From: Burkholderiales bacterium
Lineage (GTDB): Bacteria > Pseudomonadota > Gammaproteobacteria > Burkholderiales > Burkholderiaceae_F
NCBI GenBank assembly: GCA_020355165.1
Contig: CP070661.1
Location: forward strand, 219,115-261,189
Reading direction: 5' to 3'
DNA length: 42,075 nucleotides
Shown here: piece by piece, positions 22,146 through 30,756 of the stretch
How the letters are laid out: the number at the start of each line of letters is the position of its first letter
How positions within the stretch are numbered: the stretch's first letter is position 1
Translations under genes and position numbers: made by a program
The notes under the pieces: generated by a model
Told to the model about the DNA's origin: nothing
What the model saw: the letters and a program-made list of their open reading frames with translations, nothing else
The model's database searches: none

Positions 22146-23126
22146 TCAGGCGATGCCCAGCGACCTCGCCCGGGCCCGGGCCAGCGCGTGCACCATGCGA
22201 ATGGTCGGCACCGGCAGGCCGGCAAGCTCGGCCAGTTCGATCACGCTGCCCACCACCGGCGCCAGTTCCAGCGGCCGGCGCTGCTCGATGTCCTGCAGCA
22301 TCGAGATCTTGGCCCCGCCGAGCTGCCGCGCCAGGTCGATGCGCTGGTCCGGCGTCATCGGCATCGGATAGCCGAAGTGCGCCGACACCGCCATGCCTTC
22401 GCGCATCATCGGCCGGATGACGTCGAGCACGGCCTCGTCGGCGCAGATCTGGTTCATCAGGTAGCCGGTGAGCGCCGCCACCGGGTTGAACGACATGTTG
22501 CCGAGCAGCTTGACCCACACGTCGAGGCGGATCCGCTGCGACGGCTGCGCCTCGAGCCCGGCTTCGTCGAGCAGCGCGCAGGTGCGTCGCAGCCGCTCGC
22601 TCGCCGCGCCGTCCGGCTCGCCGAGGATGATCCGCCGGCCACCGGTGTGGTGCACCTCGCCCGGCGCGCGCACTTCGGCGGCGAAGTGCACCACGCAACC
22701 GAGAACGTGCCGGCAGTCGAGGTCGGCAAACATCGTGCCGGCCGGGTCGAGCGTGAGCAGCCGCCGCCCCTCGTGCGGCCCCGGCTCGCGGTAGAAGTAC
22801 CACCACGGCAGCCCGTTGATCGCCGGCACGACCACCGTGTCGTCGCGCAGCAGCGGGGCGATCCGCGGCAGCATGCCGCCGATGGCGTGCGCCTTCAGCG
22901 CGATGATCACCAGGTCCTGCGTGCCGAGATCCGCCGGCTCGTCGCTGGCCGCCAGCCGGTAGCTGCCGGAGGCTTCGCCCACATGGTCGACCAGCTTCAG
23001 TCCATCGCGCCGAATCGCGGCCAGATGATCGCCGCGCGCCACCAGGGCGACCTGATGCCCGCGCGCGGCGAGTCGCCCGCCGAGCACGCCGCCGATCGCG
23101 CCAGCGCCGACGATGGCGATCCTCAT
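22146..23126 (-). CDS. panE: 2-dehydropantoate 2-reductase family protein
   Basis: The protein has 326 residues. The ketopantoate reductase family uses NADPH to reduce 2-ketopantoate to pantoate for coenzyme A synthesis. The Rossmann GAGAIGG (7-13) follows the start. Family motifs DLVIIALKAHAI and VWVKLLGNMSFNPVAALTG (with the catalytic lysine) are present, as is the C-terminal region ending LAGLPVPTIRMV. It overlaps the stop of the upstream LysR gene by four bases (ATGA at 23126-23123), so the two are coupled. Betaproteobacteria often have several paralogues, so this copy might act on another 2-keto acid. The symbol is given with that reservation. Confidence 0.82.
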   Translation of the reverse strand: MRIAIVGAGAIGGVLGGRLAARGHQVALVARGDHLAAIRRDGLKLVDHVGEASGSYRLAASDEPADLGTQDLVIIALKAHAIGGMLPRIAPLLRDDTVVVPAINGLPWWYFYREPGPHEGRRLLTLDPAGTMFADLDCRHVLGCVVHFAAEVRAPGEVHHTGGRRIILGEPDGAASERLRRTCALLDEAGLEAQPSQRIRLDVWVKLLGNMSFNPVAALTGYLMNQICADEAVLDVIRPMMREGMAVSAHFGYPMPMTPDQRIDLARQLGGAKISMLQDIEQRRPLELAPVVGSVIELAELAGLPVPTIRMVHALARARARSLGIA

Positions 23127-24079
23127 GGCTTGCCTTCCCCGGTCCCGCGCGGCTCGGCAAATGCCTGCTCGAGGCGGCGTTTGTCCCAGCCGGGAGCCAG
23201 CAGCTCGATGAACGCGTAGACGAAGCCGCGCAGGTAGGCACCGCGCTTGACCGCCAGCCGCGCGACGTTGGTGCCGAACAGGTGGCCGCAGGGCAGAACG
23301 ACCAGCGGCTCGCTGCGCGGGTCGACGGCCACGCCGGCAACGATGCCCACCCCCATGCCGGTTGCCACGTAGGTCTTGATCACATCGGCGTCGATCGCCT
23401 CGAGCACGATCGACGGCTCGATGCCGGCGGCGGCGAACGCCGCGTCGATCCGGCTGCGGCCCGAGAAATGCACCTCGTAGGTGACGATCGGGTGGCGCGC
23501 CAGGTCCTTCAGGCTGAGACGTCCCGGCGTCTTCTGCAGCTTCGCCAGCGGGTGCCCGGGCGGCACGAGGGCGACGTGCTGCCATTCGTATATCGGCACC
23601 GAAACCAGCGCCGGCGCCTCGGCGAGCGACTCGGTCGCCAGCCCGACATCGGCCTGGCCGTTGGCCAGCATCGCCGCGATGTGCGGCGGATCCGCCTGCA
23701 GCAGCTTGAGCCGCACCTGCGGATACCTGCGCGCGAAGCGCTGCACGAGGGCCGGCAGCACGTAGCGCGCCTGCGTGTGCGTGGTCGCCACGCGCAGCGT
23801 GCCCGACGGCGCGCCGGCGTAGTCGCGCGCCATCTTCCGCAGGTCGTCGACCTCCCGCATGATCCGCTCGGCTGCATCGAGCACCTGCTGGCCGGGCGGG
23901 GTGACGCCGAGGATGCGCTTTCCCTGGCGGGCGAGGATCGGCACGCCGAGCTCGCCCTCCAGCTCGATGATCGCCTTGCTGACGCCCGGCTGCGAGGTGT
24001 GCAGCGCCCGCGCCGCCAGCGTGATGTTGAACTTGTGCCGCGCGGCTTCGCGAAGGAAGCGGAACTGCTGCAGGTTCAT
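23123..24079 (-). CDS. LysR-family transcriptional regulator, CysB-like
   Basis: The protein has 318 residues. The N-terminal winged helix-turn-helix (about 1-60) reads MNLQQFRFLREAARHKFNIT and ALHTSQPGVSKAIIELEGELG, characteristic of the CysB/Cbl subgroup. The effector domain keeps the CysB hallmarks TTHTQARYVLPALVQRF, HPIVTYEVHFSGRSRIDAAF and DADVIKTYVATGMGVGIVA. CysB senses N-acetylserine or sulfate and controls sulfur assimilation, but here the gene is coupled to a PanE-type reductase and no cys genes are in the window. The ATG at 24077-24079 follows a GGAG site. It is divergent from nrdJ across 226 nt. Confidence 0.9.
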   Translation of the reverse strand: MNLQQFRFLREAARHKFNITLAARALHTSQPGVSKAIIELEGELGVPILARQGKRILGVTPPGQQVLDAAERIMREVDDLRKMARDYAGAPSGTLRVATTHTQARYVLPALVQRFARRYPQVRLKLLQADPPHIAAMLANGQADVGLATESLAEAPALVSVPIYEWQHVALVPPGHPLAKLQKTPGRLSLKDLARHPIVTYEVHFSGRSRIDAAFAAAGIEPSIVLEAIDADVIKTYVATGMGVGIVAGVAVDPRSEPLVVLPCGHLFGTNVARLAVKRGAYLRGFVYAFIELLAPGWDKRRLEQAFAEPRGTGEGKP

Positions 24080-24145
24080 GGCCGTCTCCGGAACGGGGCG
24101 GCAGTATACGAAGGCAGGGACGATCGCGGCCGAAGCGCGCCGCGA

Positions 24146-24161
24146 CCTCTATATCTTGTGG
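24146..24161 (+). promoter_or_regulatory. NrdR box 1 upstream of nrdJ
   Basis: The 16-mer CCTCTATATCTTGTGG agrees with the NrdR box consensus (ACACWATATATWGTGT) at about 12 positions, including ATAT and TTGTG. It lies 31 bp upstream of a second, weaker match, which is the three-helical-turn spacing known for paired NrdR boxes that repress ribonucleotide reductase genes. Confidence 0.65.
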
Positions 24162-24176
24162 CGACTGGTCGAACCG

Positions 24177-24192
24177 CCACAACATGCGGCAC
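24177..24192 (+). promoter_or_regulatory. NrdR box 2 upstream of nrdJ
   Basis: The 16-mer CCACAACATGCGGCAC matches the NrdR consensus mainly in its left half (CCACAA-AT), with a degenerate right half. It starts exactly 31 bp after box 1. TTGTGGCG at 24155-24162 and CGCCACAA at 24175-24182 form an inverted repeat joining the facing halves of the two boxes. Confidence 0.55.
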
Positions 24193-24248
24193 AATTGCCG
24201 CGAGTCACGGTCGGCGAAAAAGATGGTCCATCGACGCGCCCGGCTGCC

Positions 24249-24254
24249 TATACT
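24249..24254 (+). promoter_or_regulatory. Possible -10 element of nrdJ
   Basis: TATACT, 52 nt before the nrdJ ATG, is the best -10 candidate. The downstream sequence (GTTCCC, GTCGCTGAAC) matches that behind the trxB TATAAT. A -35 hexamer is not evident. If it is the start site, the NrdR boxes lie rather far upstream of it, so a second promoter nearer the boxes is possible. Confidence 0.4.
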
Positions 24255-24305
24255 CTTTGTTCCCGTCGCTGAACCTGCCGCCCTCACGACTGCCGGAGTG
24301 CCCGC

Positions 24306-27164
24306 ATGAAACTCGATCCCGCCCAGCAACTGCTCGATGAACAGCCGATCTCGGTCGACGTGCTGCTCGAGAAGTATGCCAAGGGCGGCGAGCAGTCGGC
24401 CGACGACGTGCGGCGCCGCGTCGCCCGCGGCCTGGCTGCGGTCGAGGCGCCGGCGGTGCGCGCCGAGTGGGAGAAGCGCTTCTTCGACGCGATGGTCGAC
24501 GGCTTCATTGCCGGTGGCCGCGTCAACTCGGCGGCGGGCACCGAGATCGCCGCCACCCTCATCAACTGCTTCGTGCAGCCGGTCGGCGACGCCATCACGG
24601 CGACCCGCAACGGCCTGCCGTCGATCTACGGCGCGCTGGCGCAGGCGGCCGAGACGATGCGGCGCGGCGGCGGCGTCGGCTACGACTTCTCCAACATCCG
24701 GCCCAAGGGCGCCTTCGTCGCCGGCACGCATTCGCGCGCCAGCGGCCCGATCAGCTACATGCGGGTGTTCGACAAGAGCTGCGAGACGCTCGAGTCGGCC
24801 GGCAGCCGGCGCGGCGCGCAGATGGGAATGATGCGCTGCGACCACCCCGACATCGAGGAGTTCATCCACGCCAAGCGCGATGGCTCGCTGTCGAACTTCA
24901 ACATGAGCGTGGCCGTCACCGACGAGTTCATGCGCTCGGTCGAGGCCGACCGCGAGGTCGAGCTGTGGCACAGGGAGAAGCCTTACGAGGTCGACGGCTC
25001 CTACCAGCGCGCCGACGGCACCTGGGCCTACCGCAAGGTCCGCGCCCGCCAGCTGTTCGACCAGATCATGCAGTCGACCTACAACCACGCCGAGCCCGGC
25101 GTGGTGTTCATCGACCGCGTCAACGACGACAACAACCTCTCCTACTGCGAGACCATCTCCGCCACCAACCCCTGCGGCGAGCAGCCGCTGCCGCCGTACG
25201 GCTGCTGCTGCCTCGGCTCGGTCAACCTCACCCGCTTCGTGATCGATCCGTTCGGCGAGCACGCGTCGTTCGACTTCGCGCGCTTCCAGTCGGTGGTGCG
25301 GGTGGCGATCCGCGCGCTCGACAACGTGCTCGAGGCGACGCTGTGGCCGCTGACCGAGCAGCAGCAGGAAGCCGCCAACAAGCGGCGCGTCGGCCTCGGC
25401 TTCACCGGCATGGGCAACACGCTGACGATGCTCGGCCTGCGCTATGACAGCGAGCCGGCGCGGGCGATGGCCGCCGACATCGCCCGCAAGATGCGCGACG
25501 CCGCCTACGACGCGTCGGCCGACCTGGCGCAGGAAAAGGGTCGCTTTCCGCTGTTCGATGCCGACAAGCTGCTGGCGGCGCCGCACTGCGCCAGCCGGCT
25601 GCCCGAACAGCTGAAGGCGAAGATCCGCGCCCAGGGCCTGCGCAACTCGCACCTGCTGTCGATCGCGCCGACCGGCACCATCTCGCTCGCCTTCGCCAGC
25701 AACGCCTCCGGCGGCATCGAGCCGACCTTCTCGTGGACCTACATCCGCAAGAAGCGGATGCCCGACGGCAGCAAGCAGGAGTACGTGGTCGAGGACTATG
25801 CCTACCGGCTGTTCCGGCGCATGGGCGGCGACACCGACCATCTGCCGCCCGCCTTCGTCCACGCGCTGGAGATGAGCGCGATGGACCACATGCGGATGAT
25901 CGCGGCGGTGCAGCCCTACATCGACGCGGCGGTGAGCAAGACGGTCAACGTGCCCGAGGACTATCCGTTCGACCACTTCAAGCAGCTTTACCTCGCCGCC
26001 TGGAAGGAAGGGCTGAAGGGCATCACCACCTACCGGCCGAACAACGTGATCGGCTCGGTGCTGGAGGTGCGCAAGGACGCGGCGGTGACCGAGCCGCAGG
26101 ACCTGAAGGACGATCCCGACCGCCGCGTCCAGCTCACCTCGACGCCGCAGCCGGCGCTGGCCAGCCTGAAGTGGCCCGGCCGCCCCGGCATGGCCGAGGG
26201 CAACATGGCCTGGACCTACATGGTCGAGATCCCGCAGCGCCACGAGTCGTTCGCCATCTTCATCGGCCAGACCGGCACCCCGGCGGCGCCATTCGAGGTC
26301 TGGGTCAACGGCGCCGAGCAGCCGCGCGGCCTCGGCGCGATCGCCAAGACGCTGTCGATGGACATGCGCTCGGAGGACCGGGCGTGGCTGAAGATGAAGC
26401 TCGATGCGCTGGCCAAGGCACGCGACGAGGAGGGCTTCACCGTCGCCATGCCGCCGGACGGCCGGCACGAATGGCAGAAGGGTGTGGTCGCCGCCTTCGC
26501 CAACATCGTGCGCTGGCGCTGCGAGCACCTCGGCCTGTTCCGCGACCTCGAGCAGCAGCAGCTGCCGATATCGACGCCGGTGATCAACGCCCTGTTCAGC
26601 AAGAAGGAGCCGAAGGCCGGGCCGCTCGGCACGATGAGCTGGACCGTCGACATCGCCAACGCCAACACCGGCGACGACTTCGTGCTCGGCGTCAAGGAAC
26701 TGCAGCTGCCCGACGGCAGCCGCCGGCCGTACTCGATCTGGCTCGCCGGCGAGTACCCGAAGGTGCTCGACGGCCTGTGCAAGCTGATCTCGCTCGACAT
26801 GCGCGTGGTCGACGCCAACTGGATCGGCCTGAAGCTGAAGAAGCTGCTGAACTTCGGCGAGCAGAACGGCGAGTTCTGGGCGCCGGTGCCGGGCGAGGAC
26901 CGATCGTCGCTGTTCCCGAGCACGGTGGCCTACATCGCGACGCTGCTGCTGCACCGCTACAAGGTGCTCGGCATCCTCGACGACGAGGGTCGCGCGATCG
27001 CCAGCAGCGGCATCCTCGCGCTGCCCGACGCGGTCAAGCTGATCGAGCACGAGACGGCGCCGGTCAAGGGCAAGGTCTGCCCGAGCTGCCACGCGGCGGC
27101 GATGATCAAGCGCGACGGCTGCGAGTTCTGCACCGCCTGCGGCTACACGGGGCAGTGCAGCTGA
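24306..27164 (+). CDS. nrdJ: Adenosylcobalamin-dependent ribonucleotide reductase (class II)
   Basis: The protein has 952 residues. It reduces ribonucleotides to deoxyribonucleotides using a radical generated from adenosylcobalamin, independent of oxygen. The core has ATLINCFVQPVGDAI, RRGGGVGYDFSNIRPKGAFV, SNFNMSVAVTDEFM, the active-site TNPCGEQPLPPYGCC (the N-x-C-x-E triad) and LRNSHLLSIAPTGTISLAF. The C-terminal region carries a cysteine-rich tail (C925, C928, C939, C942, C945, C951) likely to relay electrons from thioredoxin or bind zinc. The ATG at 24306 follows a GGAG site. Paired NrdR-like boxes lie upstream; I looked for but did not find a cobalamin riboswitch. No other ribonucleotide reductase gene is in the window. 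Confidence 0.96.
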   Translation: MKLDPAQQLLDEQPISVDVLLEKYAKGGEQSADDVRRRVARGLAAVEAPAVRAEWEKRFFDAMVDGFIAGGRVNSAAGTEIAATLINCFVQPVGDAITATRNGLPSIYGALAQAAETMRRGGGVGYDFSNIRPKGAFVAGTHSRASGPISYMRVFDKSCETLESAGSRRGAQMGMMRCDHPDIEEFIHAKRDGSLSNFNMSVAVTDEFMRSVEADREVELWHREKPYEVDGSYQRADGTWAYRKVRARQLFDQIMQSTYNHAEPGVVFIDRVNDDNNLSYCETISATNPCGEQPLPPYGCCCLGSVNLTRFVIDPFGEHASFDFARFQSVVRVAIRALDNVLEATLWPLTEQQQEAANKRRVGLGFTGMGNTLTMLGLRYDSEPARAMAADIARKMRDAAYDASADLAQEKGRFPLFDADKLLAAPHCASRLPEQLKAKIRAQGLRNSHLLSIAPTGTISLAFASNASGGIEPTFSWTYIRKKRMPDGSKQEYVVEDYAYRLFRRMGGDTDHLPPAFVHALEMSAMDHMRMIAAVQPYIDAAVSKTVNVPEDYPFDHFKQLYLAAWKEGLKGITTYRPNNVIGSVLEVRKDAAVTEPQDLKDDPDRRVQLTSTPQPALASLKWPGRPGMAEGNMAWTYMVEIPQRHESFAIFIGQTGTPAAPFEVWVNGAEQPRGLGAIAKTLSMDMRSEDRAWLKMKLDALAKARDEEGFTVAMPPDGRHEWQKGVVAAFANIVRWRCEHLGLFRDLEQQQLPISTPVINALFSKKEPKAGPLGTMSWTVDIANANTGDDFVLGVKELQLPDGSRRPYSIWLAGEYPKVLDGLCKLISLDMRVVDANWIGLKLKKLLNFGEQNGEFWAPVPGEDRSSLFPSTVAYIATLLLHRYKVLGILDDEGRAIASSGILALPDAVKLIEHETAPVKGKVCPSCHAAAMIKRDGCEFCTACGYTGQCS

Positions 27165-27254
27165 GGCCACTGCCTTCGGGCTCGCTTGCCGCGGCGCCCG
27201 AGCGGCGCTCCGGCCGCCGCTAGGTTGCGGGCCGCCGGGTCGGCGAGGCAGCCG

Positions 27255-28226
27255 ATGAGCGCGCAGAATGCGCTGAACGGGGCGATCGCCTCGCACCAGG
27301 CCGGTCGCCTGGAGGAAGCCGCGCGCCAGTATCAGGCCGTGCTGGACCGATTCCCCGAACACGCCGTGGCCAATCACAACCTCGGCGTCGTGCTCGCCCA
27401 GGCGGGCAGACTGTCGAAGGCAGTTGGATTTTTCGAGCGCGCATCGCGCGTCGCGCCGCAGAGCGCGGCTTGCTGGCACAGCCTCGCCAATTGCCGCTAC
27501 GCGATGGGGCTGTGGGAAGAGGCGCTGACGACGATCGAGCAGGCCGAGGCGGCGGGGCATGTCGACGACTCGCTGGCCGCACTGCGCAAGGCGATGGTCG
27601 GCGAAGCCGGGGGACGGAAGGTGTTCTGCGTCGGCCGAAACAAGACCGGGACCACGTCGATCGAAGCCGCCTTGCGGTCGTTCGGCCTCACGATGGGCCT
27701 GCAGGCCCGCGGCGAGATGCTCAAGGGCGACTGGGCCAGGCGCGACTTCAGCCGAATCCTCGGCCTGTGCAGGACCGCCGACGCCTTTCAGGACGTGCCG
27801 TTCTCGAACCCGTACACGTACCAGGCCGTCGACGCCGGCTTCCCGCGCAGCAAGTTCATCCTGACGATCCGCGACACTGCCGAGCAGTGGTTCGAGTCGC
27901 TGCTGCGCTTCCACACCAAGATCGTCGGCAAGGGACGGCTGCCGACGGCGGACGATCTTCGTTCATTCGAGTATCGCTACAAGGGCTACCTGTGGGACGC
28001 CTTCGTAATGAACTACGGCGAGGACGAGAGGCTGCTGTACAACCGCGACGCCTACATCGCCAGCTATCTCGACCACAACCGCAGCGTCGCCGATTACTTC
28101 CGCCACCGGCCCGACGATCTGCTGGTCCTGAACGTCGGTGAACCCGACTCGATGCGGAGGCTCTGCGAATTCCTCGGTGTTCCCTACCGCGGCCAGGAGA
28201 TGCCGCACCTGAACCGGACCGCGTGA
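27255..28226 (+). CDS. TPR-sulfotransferase fusion protein
   Basis: The protein has 323 residues. Residues 1-110 contain three TPR-like units (ALNGAIASHQAGRLEEAAR, VANHNLGVVLAQAGRLSKAV, ACWHSLANCRYAMGLWEEAL). From residue 122 a sulfotransferase fold begins, with the phosphosulfate-binding loop VFCVGRNKTGTTSIEAAL (about 123-140), a FILTIRDTAEQWFESLL segment that matches the 3'-phosphate region, and a C-terminal LLVLNVGEPDSMRRLCEFLG typical of the family. Such enzymes transfer sulfate from PAPS to an acceptor, but the acceptor is unknown. A GAGG ribosome binding site lies before the ATG at 27255. It sits between nrdJ and serC with no metabolic link to either, suggesting insertion or a species-specific role. 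Confidence 0.75.
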   Translation: MSAQNALNGAIASHQAGRLEEAARQYQAVLDRFPEHAVANHNLGVVLAQAGRLSKAVGFFERASRVAPQSAACWHSLANCRYAMGLWEEALTTIEQAEAAGHVDDSLAALRKAMVGEAGGRKVFCVGRNKTGTTSIEAALRSFGLTMGLQARGEMLKGDWARRDFSRILGLCRTADAFQDVPFSNPYTYQAVDAGFPRSKFILTIRDTAEQWFESLLRFHTKIVGKGRLPTADDLRSFEYRYKGYLWDAFVMNYGEDERLLYNRDAYIASYLDHNRSVADYFRHRPDDLLVLNVGEPDSMRRLCEFLGVPYRGQEMPHLNRTA

Positions 28227-28367
28227 GGAGGCAGCCGGAAGTTCAGGACCGCTCCCCGGCGGCCAGTCGCGCGGAGCAGCCGCTCTCGGCGCTGGAGTAA
28301 AGTGCGCGCGGTCGCTCGATCTGTGGGTCGCGACCGCCGCCTTCCTTACATCGCAACGGATACCACC

Positions 28368-29450
28368 ATGCAAGTGTTCAATTTCAGCGCCGGCCCCGCG
28401 GTGCTGCCGAAGGAGGTCCTGCAGCGCGCCGCCGACGAGATGCTCGACTGGCACGGCAGCGGCATGTCGGTGATGGAGATGAGCCACCGCGGCCCCGAGT
28501 TCATCTCGATCGCCGAGAAGGCCGAGGCCGACCTGCGCCGGCTGCTTTCGATCGGCGACGACTACGAGGTGCTGTTCCTGCAGGGCGGCGCGATCGGCGA
28601 GAACGCGTTCGTGCCGATGAACCTGCTCGGGCAGAAGAAGGTCATCGACTTCGTCAACACCGGCGAGTGGTCGAAGAAGTCGATCAAGGAGGCGAAGAAG
28701 TACGCCCAGGTGAACGTCGCCGCCAGCAGCGAGGACCGCAGCTTCACCTACGTGCCGGCGCGCGAGACCTGGAGGCTGTCCGCCGACGCCGCCTACGTGC
28801 ACGTCTGCAGCAACGAGACGATCGGCGGCGTCGAGTACCACTTCACGCCCGACACCGGCGCCGTGCCGCTGGTGGCCGACATGTCGTCGCAGATCCTGTC
28901 GCGGCCGGTCGACGTGTCGAAGTACGGCGTCATCTACGGCGGCGCGCAGAAGAACGTCGGCCCGGCCGGGCTGACGCTGGTGATCGTGCGCAGGGACCTG
29001 CTGGACCGCGCCCTGCCGATCACGCCGAGCGCCTTCCACTGGAAGGAGCAGGCCGAGGCCGACTCGATGCTGAACACGCCGCCGACCTACTCGATCTACG
29101 TCGCCGGGCTGGTCTTCGATTGGCTGCTGGCGGCCGGCGGCTTGGCGGCGATCGAGCAGAAGAACATCGAGAAGAGCCGGCTGCTGTACGACGCGATCGA
29201 CGGCAGCGGCGGCTACTACGTCAACCCGGTGGCGAAGGCCGACCGCTCGCGGATGAACGTGCCGTTCAGGCTGCGCGACGAGTCGCTCGACGGCGCATTC
29301 CTCAAGGGCGCGCAGGCGCGCGGCCTGCTGCAGCTGAAGGGCCACCGCTCGGTCGGCGGCATGCGCGCGTCGATCTACAACGCGATGCCGATCGAGGGCG
29401 TGCGGGCTCTGGTCGACTACATGAAGGAGTTCGCACGCAGCCACGGCTGA
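28368..29450 (+). CDS. serC: Phosphoserine aminotransferase
   Basis: The protein has 360 residues, the standard length. This PLP enzyme converts 3-phosphohydroxypyruvate and glutamate to phosphoserine and 2-oxoglutarate, the second step of serine synthesis, and also serves pyridoxine synthesis. Family features are [14 protein letters not shown] at the N-terminus, [29 protein letters not shown], and the PLP-lysine region [17 protein letters not shown]. The C-terminus ends with [16 protein letters not shown], typical of the family. It is immediately upstream of serA on the same strand (58 nt gap), so the two probably form an operon. The ATG is at 28368. Confidence 0.97.
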   Translation: MQVFNFSAGPAVLPKEVLQRAADEMLDWHGSGMSVMEMSHRGPEFISIAEKAEADLRRLLSIGDDYEVLFLQGGAIGENAFVPMNLLGQKKVIDFVNTGEWSKKSIKEAKKYAQVNVAASSEDRSFTYVPARETWRLSADAAYVHVCSNETIGGVEYHFTPDTGAVPLVADMSSQILSRPVDVSKYGVIYGGAQKNVGPAGLTLVIVRRDLLDRALPITPSAFHWKEQAEADSMLNTPPTYSIYVAGLVFDWLLAAGGLAAIEQKNIEKSRLLYDAIDGSGGYYVNPVAKADRSRMNVPFRLRDESLDGAFLKGAQARGLLQLKGHRSVGGMRASIYNAMPIEGVRALVDYMKEFARSHG

Positions 29451-29508
29451 TGCCAGCCCGTCCAGCCCGCCTGCCCAGGCGACGACCCACCGGCAAACGG
29501 TGCCGAAC

Positions 29509-30693
29509 ATGCACAAGTACGAGATCCTGCTGCTGAACAACATTTCCAGCCACGGCCTGGCGCGGCTGCCGCACGACCGCTACGCCGCCGGCAAGCAAGC
29601 CGAAGCCCCGGACGCGATCCTGGTGCGCTCGCACGACATGCACGCGATGACGATCCCGGCGAGCGTCAAGGCGATCGGCCGCGCCGGCGCCGGCACCAAC
29701 AACATCCCGGTCGCGGCGATGTCGAAGCGCGGCGTGCCGGTGTTCAATGCGCCGGGGGCGAACGCCAACGCGGTCAAGGAACTGGTGCTGGCGGCCCTGC
29801 TGATCGGCGCGCGCAACCTGGTGCCGGCCCTGGGCTTCGTGCAGCAGTTGCCGGCCGACGCGGCCGATTTCGAGGCCAGGGTCGAGGACGGCAAGAAGCA
29901 GTTCGCCGGCATCGAACTGCCGCATCGCACGCTGGGCGTGGTCGGGCTCGGCGCGATCGGCGCGCTGGTCGCCGAAACGGCGCTGAAGCTCGGCATGAAG
30001 GTGGCCGGCTTCGACCCCGAGATCACCGTCGACGCCGCCTGGCGGCTTCCCGCCGCGGTGCGCAAGGCGCAGACGATCGAGGATCTGCTCAAGCACGCCG
30101 ACTTCGTCACCCTGCACGTGCCGCTGCTGCCGGCCACGCGGGGGCTGATCGACGCCAAGCGGCTGGCGGCGATGAAGAACCACGCCACCCTGCTGAACTT
30201 CGCCCGCGACGCGATCGTCGACGAGGACGCGGTCATCGGCGCGCTGAACAGCGGCCGGTTGAAGGCCTACCTGTGCGACTTCCCCTCGCCGAGGCTCGCC
30301 GGCGTGCCCGGCGTGGTCGCGCTGCCGCACCTCGGCGCGTCGACCGGCGAGGCCGAGGAGAACTGCGCGGTGATGGTGGTCGACCAGCTGCGCGAGTTCC
30401 TGGAGAACGGCAACATCGTCAACGCCGTGAACTTCCCCAGCGTCGAGATGGCGCGGGAGTCGGCGTGGCGGGTGGCGATCGCCAACGCCAACGTGCCGAA
30501 CATGCTCGGCCAGATCTCCACCGCGATGGCGATGGCAGGCCTGAACATCCACAACATGGTCAACAAGTCGCGCGGCGAGATGGCCTACACGCTGGTCGAC
30601 GTCGACAGCCCGGTGTCGGACGCGGTGATCGGCGAGATCGCGTCGATCGAAGGCGTGCTGTCGGTGCGGTCGATTCCGGCGCAGCCGGACTGA
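29509..30693 (+). CDS. serA: D-3-phosphoglycerate dehydrogenase (short, ACT-domain type)
   Basis: The protein has 394 residues. It oxidises 3-phosphoglycerate to 3-phosphohydroxypyruvate, the first step of serine synthesis, feeding SerC encoded just upstream. The NAD-binding GLGAIG lies at 146-151, the substrate arginine at R233 (LLNFARDAIV) and the catalytic histidine at H274 (LPHLGAST). A C-terminal ACT domain (about 320-394, with NVPNMLGQISTAMAMAG) suggests serine feedback. The usual catalytic glutamate of DVFxxEP is not seen; the corresponding region reads YLCDFPSPRL. This may be a subgroup feature. The ATG at 29509 is preferred over the GTG at 29500, since it begins the conserved MHKYEILLLN; neither has a strong ribosome binding site. 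Confidence 0.93.
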   Translation: MHKYEILLLNNISSHGLARLPHDRYAAGKQAEAPDAILVRSHDMHAMTIPASVKAIGRAGAGTNNIPVAAMSKRGVPVFNAPGANANAVKELVLAALLIGARNLVPALGFVQQLPADAADFEARVEDGKKQFAGIELPHRTLGVVGLGAIGALVAETALKLGMKVAGFDPEITVDAAWRLPAAVRKAQTIEDLLKHADFVTLHVPLLPATRGLIDAKRLAAMKNHATLLNFARDAIVDEDAVIGALNSGRLKAYLCDFPSPRLAGVPGVVALPHLGASTGEAEENCAVMVVDQLREFLENGNIVNAVNFPSVEMARESAWRVAIANANVPNMLGQISTAMAMAGLNIHNMVNKSRGEMAYTLVDVDSPVSDAVIGEIASIEGVLSVRSIPAQPD

Positions 30694-30756
30694 CCGCGGC
30701 GACGAAAAGACCGCCGCCCCTGGCGGGACTGCGGCCGGCAAGCCGGCGGCGGCGGA

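Noticed and set aside
24080..24305. Cobalamin riboswitch before the B12-dependent reductase
   Set aside because: I looked for a B12 box and its stems in the 226-nt gap and found none; the recognisable elements are NrdR-like boxes.
22146..27914. A minus-strand open frame of more than 1,900 codons
   Set aside because: Only the part from 23126 to 22146 is a recognisable gene (PanE-type). The rest is antisense to nrdJ and overlaps the LysR gene, is rich in Arg, His, Val and Gln, and reflects high GC rather than coding.
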